Shown here piece by piece: positions 7,277 through 16,328 of a stretch of 64,000 nt of DNA. The translations under genes and the position numbers were made by a program. This DNA is from Candidatus Rifleibacteriota bacterium. GTDB taxonomy: Bacteria; Muiribacteriota; Ozemobacteria; Ozemobacterales; Ozemobacteraceae. Numbering within the stretch: position 1 is the stretch's first letter; each line of letters opens with the position of its first letter. The DNA is taken from contig JADFXM010000019.1 in assembly GCA_015233565.1 (NCBI GenBank), positions 57,287 through 121,286 of the forward strand, written 5' to 3'. Below the pieces are notes generated by a model. It saw only the letters and a program-made list of their open reading frames with translations, made no database searches and was not told the origin of the DNA.

Positions 7277-9439
7277 TTAATTTTTTTTGAATTTTTCTTC
7301 AAGAACCCGAATTCGCGTCTTTTCATCACTAACGGTAAAATAGACTTTCAATGTTCTTTGATTCCCTCTGAAATCACTCACAGAAGCTTTAACAAATGGA
7401 AATCTGGAATCGTAATCGGCTTGGATGGAAGGTGTAAATTCCGGAACCTGTAGAATTGGTCCAACAGTAGGTTCCCGAAAGATTGCCCTTATCGGGCCGG
7501 AAACAAATTGGCTCCCATCGATACCCAAACCATCCTTAAAGGGAGGCCGAATGTTTGGAATAACAACTTCTAATTTCCCGTCTCTGATTCCCGTGAAAGG
7601 CGGATTGATTCTACCCAAAAAAATAGAAGGGGGGTTACTTAGCCATTTTACGTTATCTTCGGCCCACAAAGAAATTTCATATTCCACGTCTTCAATCATT
7701 GGGATCGTACAAAAAACCACTGCGCTTTTCCCAAAGCCGTTTCTTCCGACAAATGTTTCGGAAGCCAGATCAATTGGATTCCCATTTACATCATTGTCAG
7801 ATTGAAGATAGTTTTCAAGTCCGAAATTCCTTCTGATAAAATCAGGATCTGTAAAAAACTTGCCCTTCCAGCTAGCTTCACCAGGTTGGCAATTTGATAA
7901 GTCAGCATCCAGAAATGCGTAATAGGGAGGCTTTCGAACATCTGTTGTCAAGGTATAATAAGGATTTGCTACAAAAGACATATAAATATTCGGGTCAATA
8001 GTTTTCAAGGAAGCAATTTCAGCTGGAACAGGAAAAAAGAGTTCGCTGTTAGGCAATCCAGCATCTTTTTTGGAAAGAATCTTGATCAGAAGATTTGGCC
8101 AATCATTATCATCAACCTTTATTTTTCCCTCCGCTAAATGCTTATTTATATCAAGGGTAGAAATATCTGTTGCCACTTTTGTCGGAAAATCAACCGCCGT
8201 GTCAACCGTGTCTCCCAAAGGTGGAACTCCAGGGATTCCATAGCCGATATCAGGCCTGTTGTCTGCTACGTAAAAGTAACCTTCATTAAGATTTAAAGCT
8301 TGATCCCAAACATAAACCGTATACTTCATTTCTCCTAAACAATCGTTTGGAAGAAAACTAACAACACCAAGAGGTTGTCCACTCAACGATTCGCTGTAGG
8401 TAGCAATCCATCTCCAGGTTTCGTTTTCAGTTGGATCCTTTCTATCCGCAATCCCAAAGAGGGAATAGATTTTTCCCCCTGAATTGTCATAGCCTATTAG
8501 AATATCTGGTTGGTACCAATCGCCAGTAGTTGCTTTTTTCACTCCAGGTTTGGTTCCACCCCAGGGATCACCTCCCAAGGTTGGAAATTCAGAAATAACT
8601 GTGGGTATCGGGAGTTCTGTAATAAACGGTGGTGTCCGGTCTTTAAGTATTACAGAAAAGTTGCAACCCAAATCGGTATAGGACATTTCACTTTTTTTTG
8701 AATCCAAAATTCTTTGATAAATCTCATTTCCCACGTAACATCTTAAAGATGGGTCAAAAGAATGATTTTGAATTGGCGGAGTTGAAGCTATCCATGTACA
8801 AGGAGGGTCAGGGCAAGGAACCGGGCAGATGCTCTTTTCGCAAGTAAGATGTTGTTGAGGAAGAGAAAACGGACCTACTTGATCCCAGCCGGAATCGAGC
8901 CATAAAGCATAGGAAATAGTACCAGGGCTATTTAATAAAGTTGGATTTGTATTCGGTTCGTCAAAAGGGGGTGGAGGCATTTTCTCGCTGGTGCCTTGAA
9001 GAGAGCTTCTTTGAATATAACCCAGATTGTCAAAAAAAGCTGTTGTTAGATCATTATTCCCGGGGTCATAATTTCCCTGAAGAAGAGCTTTGGGACAGCT
9101 CAAATAGTTAAATAGAGAGTCGGCTTCGCAACCTTTCACATGATTAGCAGTTGATTGCTTCAGCCAGGATAAGGAAATAACCGGCGCACCAGGTGATTTT
9201 ATTTTCCATTGGATATTTTTCAATTGCTGTATATCTTCGAAAGTGATCAAGGGGTTTTCACCGGGTTTAGCTTCATCACAAGTAACAATCACATAAGTCA
9301 TGAGAATATCGGTGAGGTTTCCGGAAAAAGCTGTTTTTGAGAAAAGAAAAAAAAGTCCCAACAGAATTGGCACCCAGCAAAAAATTCGATTGTTCCTGGC
9401 AATCTTCAAGCAACTCGGTGGAAATATACCTGAATTCAT
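7277..9439 (-). CDS. Large secreted protein of unknown family, upstream of the pseudopilins
   Basis: The N-terminus has a basic patch, a hydrophobic core (~20-36) and an FSG cleavage site, so it is exported. The rest is a long, Pro/Gly/Asn-rich, beta-type chain with about 20 cysteines clustered in the first half, including a CEKSICPVPCPDPPC block at about residues 200-215. No von Willebrand A or PilY1 beta-propeller signature is evident. The start is fixed by AAGGAGAGGAAGACTATG. It lies ~85 bases before the pseudopilin genes on the same strand. A filament-associated adhesin or the exported cargo would fit its place, but this is inference. Confidence 0.7.
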   Translation of the reverse strand: MNSGIFPPSCLKIARNNRIFCWVPILLGLFFLFSKTAFSGNLTDILMTYVIVTCDEAKPGENPLITFEDIQQLKNIQWKIKSPGAPVISLSWLKQSTANHVKGCEADSLFNYLSCPKALLQGNYDPGNNDLTTAFFDNLGYIQRSSLQGTSEKMPPPPFDEPNTNPTLLNSPGTISYALWLDSGWDQVGPFSLPQQHLTCEKSICPVPCPDPPCTWIASTPPIQNHSFDPSLRCYVGNEIYQRILDSKKSEMSYTDLGCNFSVILKDRTPPFITELPIPTVISEFPTLGGDPWGGTKPGVKKATTGDWYQPDILIGYDNSGGKIYSLFGIADRKDPTENETWRWIATYSESLSGQPLGVVSFLPNDCLGEMKYTVYVWDQALNLNEGYFYVADNRPDIGYGIPGVPPLGDTVDTAVDFPTKVATDISTLDINKHLAEGKIKVDDNDWPNLLIKILSKKDAGLPNSELFFPVPAEIASLKTIDPNIYMSFVANPYYTLTTDVRKPPYYAFLDADLSNCQPGEASWKGKFFTDPDFIRRNFGLENYLQSDNDVNGNPIDLASETFVGRNGFGKSAVVFCTIPMIEDVEYEISLWAEDNVKWLSNPPSIFLGRINPPFTGIRDGKLEVVIPNIRPPFKDGLGIDGSQFVSGPIRAIFREPTVGPILQVPEFTPSIQADYDSRFPFVKASVSDFRGNQRTLKVYFTVSDEKTRIRVLEEKFKKN

Positions 9440-9623
9440 AGTCTTCCTCTCCTTATTATTTACCAGAAACCTGTAAAACAGTAGTCATAAGTGTCATTTC
9501 GAAGCAATCATTGTCCAAATAATTTTTATGGAACTAACTTGCCTCGCTCACAATGGGTTTTCGATATCCAGTTGTAAAAAAGTCCTGCCATCATTCTTTT
9601 AAAAAATTTTTCCATCTTTTAGG

Positions 9624-11174
9624 TTAACTTGAAAGGCTCAATTTTTCAATAATTGTCCATGCTAATTTCTCAAAACTGCCTGAAGGAAGGTCTTGGTTAA
9701 AATTCTTCTTCAGCAATTCCATTTCAAGTTTTTTTACAAATCCTGGAAGGAAGGTGGAACAGCCTACCTTCAAACCAGAAACAACTGTCTGCTCAAAATC
9801 ACTGTTGTTGTTACCACCGTCTTTCCGGGAAATTCCAAGAAAAAAATGTGCTCGCGGAGCAATAAAATCGGAGTTCAAAGCGAACTGAAAATGCTCCTGA
9901 GCTTTTTTGGTTAGTCCATCTTCCAGAAAGATCAAACCCGCAGTGTAGCTTAACCAGGGGATTTTCATTGAAAGAGAGAGGGTTTGGAGATCTTCATCTC
10001 TCGACACTTCCCCGCGATACACACTTTTTAGTAGCCAGGACAAAAATGGCTTTATAGAAAAGAAGGAATGTATGTCTAATATAGCATTGATTCCTTTGAA
10101 AAAAACGTATAGACTCAATAAAAAGAACAAAAACGCTCCAATTAAAACCATACAAGAAAATTTAAAAGCCCTATAAATACAATCAAGCTGGAAATCCAAT
10201 CCTTTAAGTACAGCGCCTGAATTTGGGTCAAAGATTAGGGCATAGGATTCTCTCGGTCTGCCAATTTCGAAATAACAATAAGCCAAATTAACTAAAACAG
10301 TTTCAGAGTTAATCGGATTTGTTTTGTAATAACTCTTCTCTGAAGGCTTCCAAAGTAGAACTTTTTCCAGATCACTTATCGCACTTTGGAAATTGCTGAT
10401 TTTCATTAAAGCTATTCCTCTTTTAAAATATAGATCAATCCTTTCAGGGTCGTTTGCAATACTTAAATTCAAAAAATCAAGTGCTTCCCTGAATTTTCCT
10501 GATCTTAAATTATTCTCGGCGTTTTCAAGGATTTCGTTGTTTTTTATTGCTTCAGTAATATTGTTTTTTAACTCAATAGCCTCGATGCTTTCAGGGTTTT
10601 TTGATAAAAGTTCAGTAACCAAATCAAGGGCTTTTTGGAAATAGCCCATTCTAAGAGCCTTTTTCGACTTCAGCAACAAATCGAGTTTAGAATAAGCCGC
10701 AAGGTCTTCTGATAATCCAGTTTGAGGATTTACATCCACTCCAATTTCCTGAAATTTTTCTACTAAAGAACGCATTTCTTCTAATTTTGCTAATGCTTTT
10801 TTGGCTTCGGAATTATCTGGGTCAAAATTCAAAATGGATCTATATTCCTTTATCGCTTCAGAAACTCGCTTCGAATCTGCGAGGAATTTTGCTGAGCCTT
10901 GTAATTTCTCAATTTTTTCTTTTACTGCAATGTCCAGTTTTTTTTCGGTTTCAGTAATTTGGGGAAGATTGATAGCAAGACTTTTAGCTTGTCCTATATA
11001 TACTTTTGCCCTTAAAAGTTGTCCCTCCTGGAGAAGCCTTTCGGCTTTTTCTATCAACTGAACAGCTTGTTCATTAGCCGAAAATACAATTCCAGGCGAG
11101 AAAAAGAGAAAAGAAAAAAGCATGGGAAAGACTGCAAGACCCTGAAGCTTTTTATCGAAGATAGCATTCAGCAT
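9624..11174 (-). CDS. Membrane-anchored TPR protein
   Basis: The signal peptide is residues ~1-32 (VFSA). TPR-like helical pairs run from ~35 to ~320, with typical units such as AIKEYRSILNFDPDNSEAKK and FKRGIALMKISNFQSAISDL. A transmembrane helix follows (~335-362), then a C-terminal region (~380-510) with one more TPR (KKAQEHFQFALN). The N-terminal part is therefore outside the membrane and the tail inside, or the reverse if the signal is uncleaved. It starts 13 bases after the radical SAM gene, but function points to the secreted/pilin genes downstream. TPR proteins often act as assembly scaffolds, and no specific partner can be read from the sequence. Confidence 0.75.
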   Translation of the reverse strand: MLNAIFDKKLQGLAVFPMLFSFLFFSPGIVFSANEQAVQLIEKAERLLQEGQLLRAKVYIGQAKSLAINLPQITETEKKLDIAVKEKIEKLQGSAKFLADSKRVSEAIKEYRSILNFDPDNSEAKKALAKLEEMRSLVEKFQEIGVDVNPQTGLSEDLAAYSKLDLLLKSKKALRMGYFQKALDLVTELLSKNPESIEAIELKNNITEAIKNNEILENAENNLRSGKFREALDFLNLSIANDPERIDLYFKRGIALMKISNFQSAISDLEKVLLWKPSEKSYYKTNPINSETVLVNLAYCYFEIGRPRESYALIFDPNSGAVLKGLDFQLDCIYRAFKFSCMVLIGAFLFFLLSLYVFFKGINAILDIHSFFSIKPFLSWLLKSVYRGEVSRDEDLQTLSLSMKIPWLSYTAGLIFLEDGLTKKAQEHFQFALNSDFIAPRAHFFLGISRKDGGNNNSDFEQTVVSGLKVGCSTFLPGFVKKLEMELLKKNFNQDLPSGSFEKLAWTIIEKLSLSS

Positions 11175-11187
11175 TTTTTATGAAAAA

Positions 11188-12414
11188 TTATAAAGGAATT
11201 TCTGAAGTAGAAATTTCGGAATCCGATAAATAACAAGCCGGGTCATGCATCCATGGATCATTAAAACAACGCATAGCCCTGACTCTCAACGACCCTCCAC
11301 ACATTTTTAAAAACCGACAACTTTTGCACTTTCCGATTAATAAAGGGATACGGTCTTTCAAGCCTGCCATCAATTGGTTAGAAGTATCTAACCAAATGTT
11401 GGAAAAAGGTTTCGTTCTAATATTCCCCAGAATTACCTCACGCCAGAACTGATCGGGAAATACATCTCCGGTTGGGCCCACACATCCAATTCCGACACCA
11501 CTTGAAGCCGCTCCACCGCCATTCCATTCAAGCAATTTACGAACTTCTTCAGCTCGCGGGCTTCCCTCCTGCAATAATTTAAGATAAATGTAAGGGCCAT
11601 CCACATGATTGTCAACAGTCAAAATATCAAGGTCAACACCCTTTCTTATCGCAGCCAATGTTCGATCGCATATTAAATCGATAGCTCTACGGGATTCTTC
11701 AGGGGAAAGGTCTTCCGAATTAATTGTTTTTCCTCTTCCGGTTGGGACTAAATGATAAAAACAAGCTCTGGGAATTCGTTCCTCAAGAATGAAATCGAAT
11801 ATTTTTCCAAGATCGCCAACATTCCTCTTAGTCAAGGTCAGTCGCAACCCAACTCGTTGCCCAGCTTCCACACAGTTCCTGAAGCCCTTCAAAGCTCCTT
11901 CAAAAGCCCCGCTAAATCCCCTGAATTCGTCATTCGTTTTGCCAATGCCATCAAGAGAGATTCCAACATAAATAAATCCTGTTTCTTTAATTTTTTGGGA
12001 AGTTTTTTGGTCAATCAAAATACCGTTTGTAGAAAGAACCGGTCTTACACCAACTTTTCGAGCATGCTGTACCAGCTCAAATAAGTCCGGCCGCATAAGC
12101 GGTTCGCCACCGGATAAAAGTAAAGCCGGAATATTGAACTCTCGCAAATCGCTGATCAGCTTGATTCCTTCGTCAAATGTTAATTCCCCATCATACGACT
12201 TATTTTCTGATTCTGTATAACAGTGAACACATTTGAGATGGCATCTTCGAGTTACATTCCACACAACAACAGGACGGCGTTCAAAAGCACTTTTCGCATT
12301 ACTATGCCCTTGAAAATGATGCGCATGTAAAACATCAGGTGGCCCGTCTTTTCCGTATCTTAAGGGATCACCTGTTGTTTTCATACCCGCATATAATTTC
12401 GAAATATTTATCAA
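11188..12414 (-). CDS. ahbC: Radical SAM tetrapyrrole enzyme, AhbC/NirJ-like (12,18-didecarboxysiroheme deacetylase)
   Basis: The radical SAM cluster motif CxxxCxxC is CHLKCVHC at residues ~54-61, followed by the SAM-binding SGGEP. A SPASM-type C-terminus carries CKSCRFLKMCGG and RVRAMRC...DPACYL. The opening INISKLYAG...DPLRYG and PVVVWNVTRRC resemble AhbC/NirJ proteins as I remember them. In the alternative haem pathway AhbC removes the acetate side chains of 12,18-didecarboxysiroheme to give Fe-coproporphyrin III. The start is TTG, and the next ATG would lose the conserved N-terminus. It lies 19 bases after cobA-hemD and near hemC, which supports a tetrapyrrole role. AhbD or NirJ are the alternatives. 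ahbA/B and ahbD are not in the window. Confidence 0.75.
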   Translation of the reverse strand: MINISKLYAGMKTTGDPLRYGKDGPPDVLHAHHFQGHSNAKSAFERRPVVVWNVTRRCHLKCVHCYTESENKSYDGELTFDEGIKLISDLREFNIPALLLSGGEPLMRPDLFELVQHARKVGVRPVLSTNGILIDQKTSQKIKETGFIYVGISLDGIGKTNDEFRGFSGAFEGALKGFRNCVEAGQRVGLRLTLTKRNVGDLGKIFDFILEERIPRACFYHLVPTGRGKTINSEDLSPEESRRAIDLICDRTLAAIRKGVDLDILTVDNHVDGPYIYLKLLQEGSPRAEEVRKLLEWNGGGAASSGVGIGCVGPTGDVFPDQFWREVILGNIRTKPFSNIWLDTSNQLMAGLKDRIPLLIGKCKSCRFLKMCGGSLRVRAMRCFNDPWMHDPACYLSDSEISTSEIPL

Positions 12415-12433
12415 TTTTATTTTCTCAAATAAA

Positions 12434-13948
12434 TCATTTTTTCAAAGGATTGAAAAAAGAAGTAATAGCATTTACAAGACCCTTTGAGGTATATTCAGAA
12501 GATTCACACAACACTTGAATCCCCATTTGGCGACATGTTTCACCCGTAATCGGTCCAATTGCCAAACCACGTATTTTTTCGCGGTCGATTTTTTTTGCAT
12601 CAGAAGCTGCAACAAACCCTTCAACAGTAGATGAGCTCGTAAAAACCACCCCATCAATCTTATTGGCATTTAGGCAATCAACAACCTCTGAGTCAATATT
12701 ATCCTCAAAGATTGTTTTATACAAGGGGAAAATTTCAACTTCATATCCCATTTTCTTCAATTCCAAAGGAAGGAAATCCCGTGCCCGTTCAGCACGAAGA
12801 CAAGCAACTTTTGCCGGCTTCAATCCGCGAAAAAAAGGAATGAATTCCTCGGAAACGTACCTCTCCGGAACAAAATCCGGATTAACTCCGAATTTTTTTG
12901 TTTCCTGGGCAGTTGCCGGGCCAATACAAATCAAGTTTTTTCCAGCTAGTATCCTGGCATCTTTTCCCAACTCCTGGAGCTTTTTCCAGAAAATTCTAAC
13001 TCCATTAACAGATGTAAAAATTAAGTCCCTGAAATCAGGAAGATTCTCAAAAAAATTATGTAAACCCGGATTTGGCTCAATTGGTTCAATTCTAATTGTC
13101 GGACAGACAAAAACTTTGGAACCAGCAGCTTGAAGCAAAGAAGCAAGTTCAAATGATTGTTCCAACGGCCGCGTAATTATAAACTGCTTTCCGAAAAGAG
13201 GGCGGCGTTCAAACCAGGAGAACTTTTCACGAAGCTTAACGCATTCTCCAATTACAATCAAAGCAGGAGATTTAATTTTTGCCTTTTCGGCTATTCCCAA
13301 AATGTTTGCCAAAGTCCCTTCGGCAACTCTCTGAGAGCCAACAGTAGCATTCTCAATAATGGCAACCGGAGAATCAGAAGATTTTCCATTCTCCAAGAGC
13401 TTTTCAGTAATTTTTTTTAAATTCCCAACTCCCATTAAGATCAAGATAGTATCCATTTCCGCAAGGGAACTCCAGGGAATTGAACTTTCCGGTTTTCCAA
13501 CTGCCTCATGACCGGTTATTATGGCCAGAGACGAAGCAAAATCTCTGTGAGTAATGGGAATTCCGGCATAAGTTGGCCCTGAAATTGCTGAGGAAACACC
13601 GGGAACAATCTCGAAATCTATGTTTTCCGTTATCAAAGCCTGCAATTCCTCAGCTCCCCGACCAAAGACCATTGGATCCCCGCCCTTGAGTCGAACAACA
13701 TTTTTTCCTTCAAGTGCTTTTTTTACTAAGATTTCATTAATTTTTTCCTGCGGGATATTATGTAAACCTGATTGTTTTCCGACATCGATCAACTCTGCAG
13801 ATTTTTTAGCAAATTCAATATTTTCAGTGCCACCCAATCTGTCAAATATAATCACATCAGCCTTTTCGAGAAGGTCTTTTCCTTTAAGTGTCAATAAACC
13901 AGGGTCACCCGGACCGGAACCAACAAGAAAAACTTTTCCCTTACTCAT
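12434..13948 (-). CDS. cobA-hemD: Uroporphyrinogen-III C-methyltransferase / uroporphyrinogen-III synthase fusion
   Basis: Residues ~1-245 are a SUMT domain (VGSGPGDPGLLTLKG, then DRLGG, VRLKGGDPMVFGRGAEE, PGVSSA, and a GVGNL turn) that methylates uroporphyrinogen III at C2 and C7 to precorrin-2. Residues ~250-504 are a HemD domain that cyclises hydroxymethylbilane to uroporphyrinogen III, with GKQFIITRP, FTSVNGVR, GPATA and FTSSSTVEGF typical of the fold. The 504-residue length suits the common CobA-HemD fusion. Together with hemC upstream and the AhbC-like gene downstream it commits tetrapyrrole flux to siroheme-type intermediates. An AGAGGTG site precedes the ATG. Confidence 0.93.
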   Translation of the reverse strand: MSKGKVFLVGSGPGDPGLLTLKGKDLLEKADVIIFDRLGGTENIEFAKKSAELIDVGKQSGLHNIPQEKINEILVKKALEGKNVVRLKGGDPMVFGRGAEELQALITENIDFEIVPGVSSAISGPTYAGIPITHRDFASSLAIITGHEAVGKPESSIPWSSLAEMDTILILMGVGNLKKITEKLLENGKSSDSPVAIIENATVGSQRVAEGTLANILGIAEKAKIKSPALIVIGECVKLREKFSWFERRPLFGKQFIITRPLEQSFELASLLQAAGSKVFVCPTIRIEPIEPNPGLHNFFENLPDFRDLIFTSVNGVRIFWKKLQELGKDARILAGKNLICIGPATAQETKKFGVNPDFVPERYVSEEFIPFFRGLKPAKVACLRAERARDFLPLELKKMGYEVEIFPLYKTIFEDNIDSEVVDCLNANKIDGVVFTSSSTVEGFVAASDAKKIDREKIRGLAIGPITGETCRQMGIQVLCESSEYTSKGLVNAITSFFNPLKK

Positions 13949-14072
13949 TTATGGTATCACCTCTAAATTTCGTGAAACAACGTCATTACAGCGTTTTTTT
14001 GGCGAATCTGTCCAAAGCGATCTAAAACCACTCCCAATAAAATGTAATTTTTAGACCCTGACTGTAAAACTT

Positions 14073-14993
14073 TTACAACTTCCCTGAAAGGATATCAAGA
14101 GCTCCTTGTGAAATAAGGTCTTGTGCGAGGGCTTTTCCCCCGTCCTTGGCATCATTCACATTAAATCTTTTTTTATTCTTCAGAATTTTTTTCCCTTCAG
14201 GGTCCGAAACAAATCCTATCGATTCTATCATAAAATCTGATTCAAAACTGCTATAACAGCCAATTGCAGCTTGACATCCACTGTCAATCTCGGCTAAAAA
14301 CGCCCGTTCAGCTTCACAGGCGGCTCTTCCCCGGGAATTTTCCACAACCCCAAGAATGGGCTTCAGCCTATCCATATCTGAGATTCTGCACTCGACAGCA
14401 AGCAACCCTTGTCCCGCAGCAGGAATAATCTCATCCACACTAAATTTTAAAATATGCGGTTCTTCTATCCCTAATCTTTCGAGACCTGCAGCAGCCAATA
14501 TTAATCCATCCACATTTCCCTCGTGCAATTTTCTAAGACGGGTGTCAAGGTTTCCCCTGAAATCGACAAAAGAAATTTCAGGAAGGACAGATTTCAGCTG
14601 TGCTCTTCGTCGAAGGCTGGAGGTCCCAATTCTGAATTGATTTGGAATTTGGGAAATATTAGAAACCTGGACATTGCTTATCATTACGTCACGGGGATCC
14701 ACTCTGGATGAAACAGCCCCAAGACATAATCCATTCGGAAGTTGGTGAGGAACGTCTTTCAAGCTATGAACTGCAATGTCAATTTCATTTCCAATAAGCG
14801 CTTCTTCAATTTCTTTGATGAACAATCCCCGGCCTCCCATTTTATACAGTGGAACGTTTTGTTCACGGTCTCCAAGTGTCTTTATAACAATTTCTTCGAA
14901 TTGTACCTCCGGGAAAGAAATCTTCATTAAATTGATGAGCATTCGAGTTTGAGTCAGAGCGAGTTTACTTCCTCTTGTCCCAATTTTAATCAT
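14073..14993 (-). CDS. hemC: Hydroxymethylbilane synthase (porphobilinogen deaminase)
   Basis: Polymerises four porphobilinogens into hydroxymethylbilane using a covalent dipyrromethane cofactor. The family motifs are all present: IGTRGSKLALTQT at the N-terminus, GGRGLFIKEIEEAL, AVHSLKDVP, the Arg-rich IGTSSLRRRAQL, RGNLDTRLRKL and the cofactor cysteine in DSGCQAAIG. I chose the ATG at 14993 because GGGAAGG lies 11 bases upstream. A GTG four codons earlier (15005) would sit on top of that ribosome site. It is divergent from the FHA-ATPase gene and is the first gene of the tetrapyrrole run, with 124 bases to cobA-hemD. Confidence 0.95.
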   Translation of the reverse strand: MIKIGTRGSKLALTQTRMLINLMKISFPEVQFEEIVIKTLGDREQNVPLYKMGGRGLFIKEIEEALIGNEIDIAVHSLKDVPHQLPNGLCLGAVSSRVDPRDVMISNVQVSNISQIPNQFRIGTSSLRRRAQLKSVLPEISFVDFRGNLDTRLRKLHEGNVDGLILAAAGLERLGIEEPHILKFSVDEIIPAAGQGLLAVECRISDMDRLKPILGVVENSRGRAACEAERAFLAEIDSGCQAAIGCYSSFESDFMIESIGFVSDPEGKKILKNKKRFNVNDAKDGGKALAQDLISQGALDILSGKL

Positions 14994-15031
14994 TTTGATT
15001 GGCACCTTCCCGTCAAGATAAGGGTGAAAGC

Positions 15032-15060
15032 ATTTTAACTTGTTATCAATCAGTTTTAAA
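15032..15060 (-). promoter_or_regulatory. Possible hemC promoter
   Basis: Minus strand TTTAAA, 17 bases, TAAAAT, about 40 bases before the chosen hemC start. The -35 matches the consensus poorly, so this is tentative. It lies back to back with the plus-strand promoter at 15062-15090. Confidence 0.3.
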
Positions 15061-15061
15061 G

Positions 15062-15090
15062 TTGAATGAAAAATTATACTATGATATACT
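15062..15090 (+). promoter_or_regulatory. Sigma70-type promoter of the FHA/kinase/phosphatase operon
   Basis: TTGAAT, 17 bases, TATACT, about 30 bases before the ATG at 15121. Both boxes are one or two changes from consensus and the spacing is optimal. Transcription would start near 15097 and give a short leader with the AAAGGGGAA ribosome site. Confidence 0.55.
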
Positions 15091-15120
15091 CTTTCGTACT
15101 TTATTCAAAGGGGAATAGAA

Positions 15121-16323
15121 ATGACAGAAGATTCAAAGAAAACTGTTTTCAGAAGGGCTGTAGGGCCTCAACAGGAAGAAATAAAAAAGAAGTATTTGGT
15201 TGGAAATACCCCCCCCTACCTTGGAAAACCCTACGAATTGAATAAAGATTCCACCACCATCGGAAGAGTCGAAGAGCGTGATTTGTTCATTGCCAGCGAC
15301 ATGATATCACGGCAACACGCGACAATTGTGCGAAAAGATGAAGAATTTTCAATCCAGGATAACGGAAGTTCCAACGGAACTTTTTTAAATAACACACAGA
15401 TAGAACCCAACAAAGAGTACAAGCTTCAGCATCGTGACATAATTAAATTTGATGCGTACGAATTTATTTTCATAGACAGTACTCGGGCAGATCTCTGGGA
15501 AACCCTCAAGCCATTGTCCCGCGAAGGTGCCCGAATAATCACTGTTTACAGCCCAAAAGGTGGAACGGGTTTAACAAGCATTGCGGTGAATTTAGCCTCG
15601 GCACTATCAGCTGGTGGAAAGAAAAAAGTTGCAGTCGCCGATTTTAACTTTTCCTTTGGAGATGTTTTAACTTTCTCCTCGGGGAAACCCGGACCTTGCA
15701 TTGCTGACTTACTAAGAGAAACCGAAATTACCTCAGAAACAATCGAAAAATATATTCTCAAAGGCCCAGGATATTCTATTTTGGCCGCTCCCAACAAACC
15801 TGAGGAGGCGGAGTTGGCAAATGACTGGGCTCTGAAAACTCCCGATAAGCTTCAAAAAATTCTTTGGAGCCTTGAAGCCAAGCATGATTTCGTGATTGTT
15901 GATTTAAAGAATCAAATGGATGACATTACCATCACAACCTGGGAAATATCCAACATGATTCTTCTGGTAGGCCGCCCTGAAATAGGCCATCTATTTGCAT
16001 TAAAAAAAGTGATTGGAATAATGGATAAGCTTAAATATCCCGAATCAAAAGTAAAACTTTTGATAAATACAGCTGATCGCGAGGGAGCTCCAAGCAAAGA
16101 TGATATCAAGGCGATTTTAAAAAGAGATTTTATTCAACTTCCAAATTCCCCGACCGATGCCATCAGAACTTCTCAGGGTGGAAAAGCCTATTATGTCGAT
16201 GTCCCTGATTGCCCTCTATCCAAAGCAATAGGAAATCTTGCAAGGAATATTAGAGGTGAAGAAATAGCAATTGAGGGTCATGCTGGAATTTTTGGTAAAC
16301 TCAAATCTCTCTTAGGATTCTAA
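15121..16323 (+). CDS. FHA domain fused to a TadZ/CpaE-like ParA-family ATPase
   Basis: An FHA domain (~33-118) keeps the phosphothreonine-binding positions: TIGR (Gly49-Arg50), SRQHA (63-67) and NGSSNGTFLN (81-90). A MinD/ParA-type domain (~137-395) follows. Its P-loop, SPKGGTGLTS, keeps the deviant signature Lys146 but has Leu151 where the Walker A lysine belongs, as in CpaE/TadZ localisation proteins, so ATP hydrolysis may be weak or absent. It is the first gene of an operon, 5 bases before a Ser/Thr kinase and followed by a PP2C phosphatase. The FHA domain is an obvious reader of that kinase's product. A role in positioning a surface machine at the membrane is inferred from the TadZ/CpaE likeness. 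No tad genes are in the window. Confidence 0.85.
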   Translation: MTEDSKKTVFRRAVGPQQEEIKKKYLVGNTPPYLGKPYELNKDSTTIGRVEERDLFIASDMISRQHATIVRKDEEFSIQDNGSSNGTFLNNTQIEPNKEYKLQHRDIIKFDAYEFIFIDSTRADLWETLKPLSREGARIITVYSPKGGTGLTSIAVNLASALSAGGKKKVAVADFNFSFGDVLTFSSGKPGPCIADLLRETEITSETIEKYILKGPGYSILAAPNKPEEAELANDWALKTPDKLQKILWSLEAKHDFVIVDLKNQMDDITITTWEISNMILLVGRPEIGHLFALKKVIGIMDKLKYPESKVKLLINTADREGAPSKDDIKAILKRDFIQLPNSPTDAIRTSQGGKAYYVDVPDCPLSKAIGNLARNIRGEEIAIEGHAGIFGKLKSLLGF

Positions 16324-16328
16324 AATAA

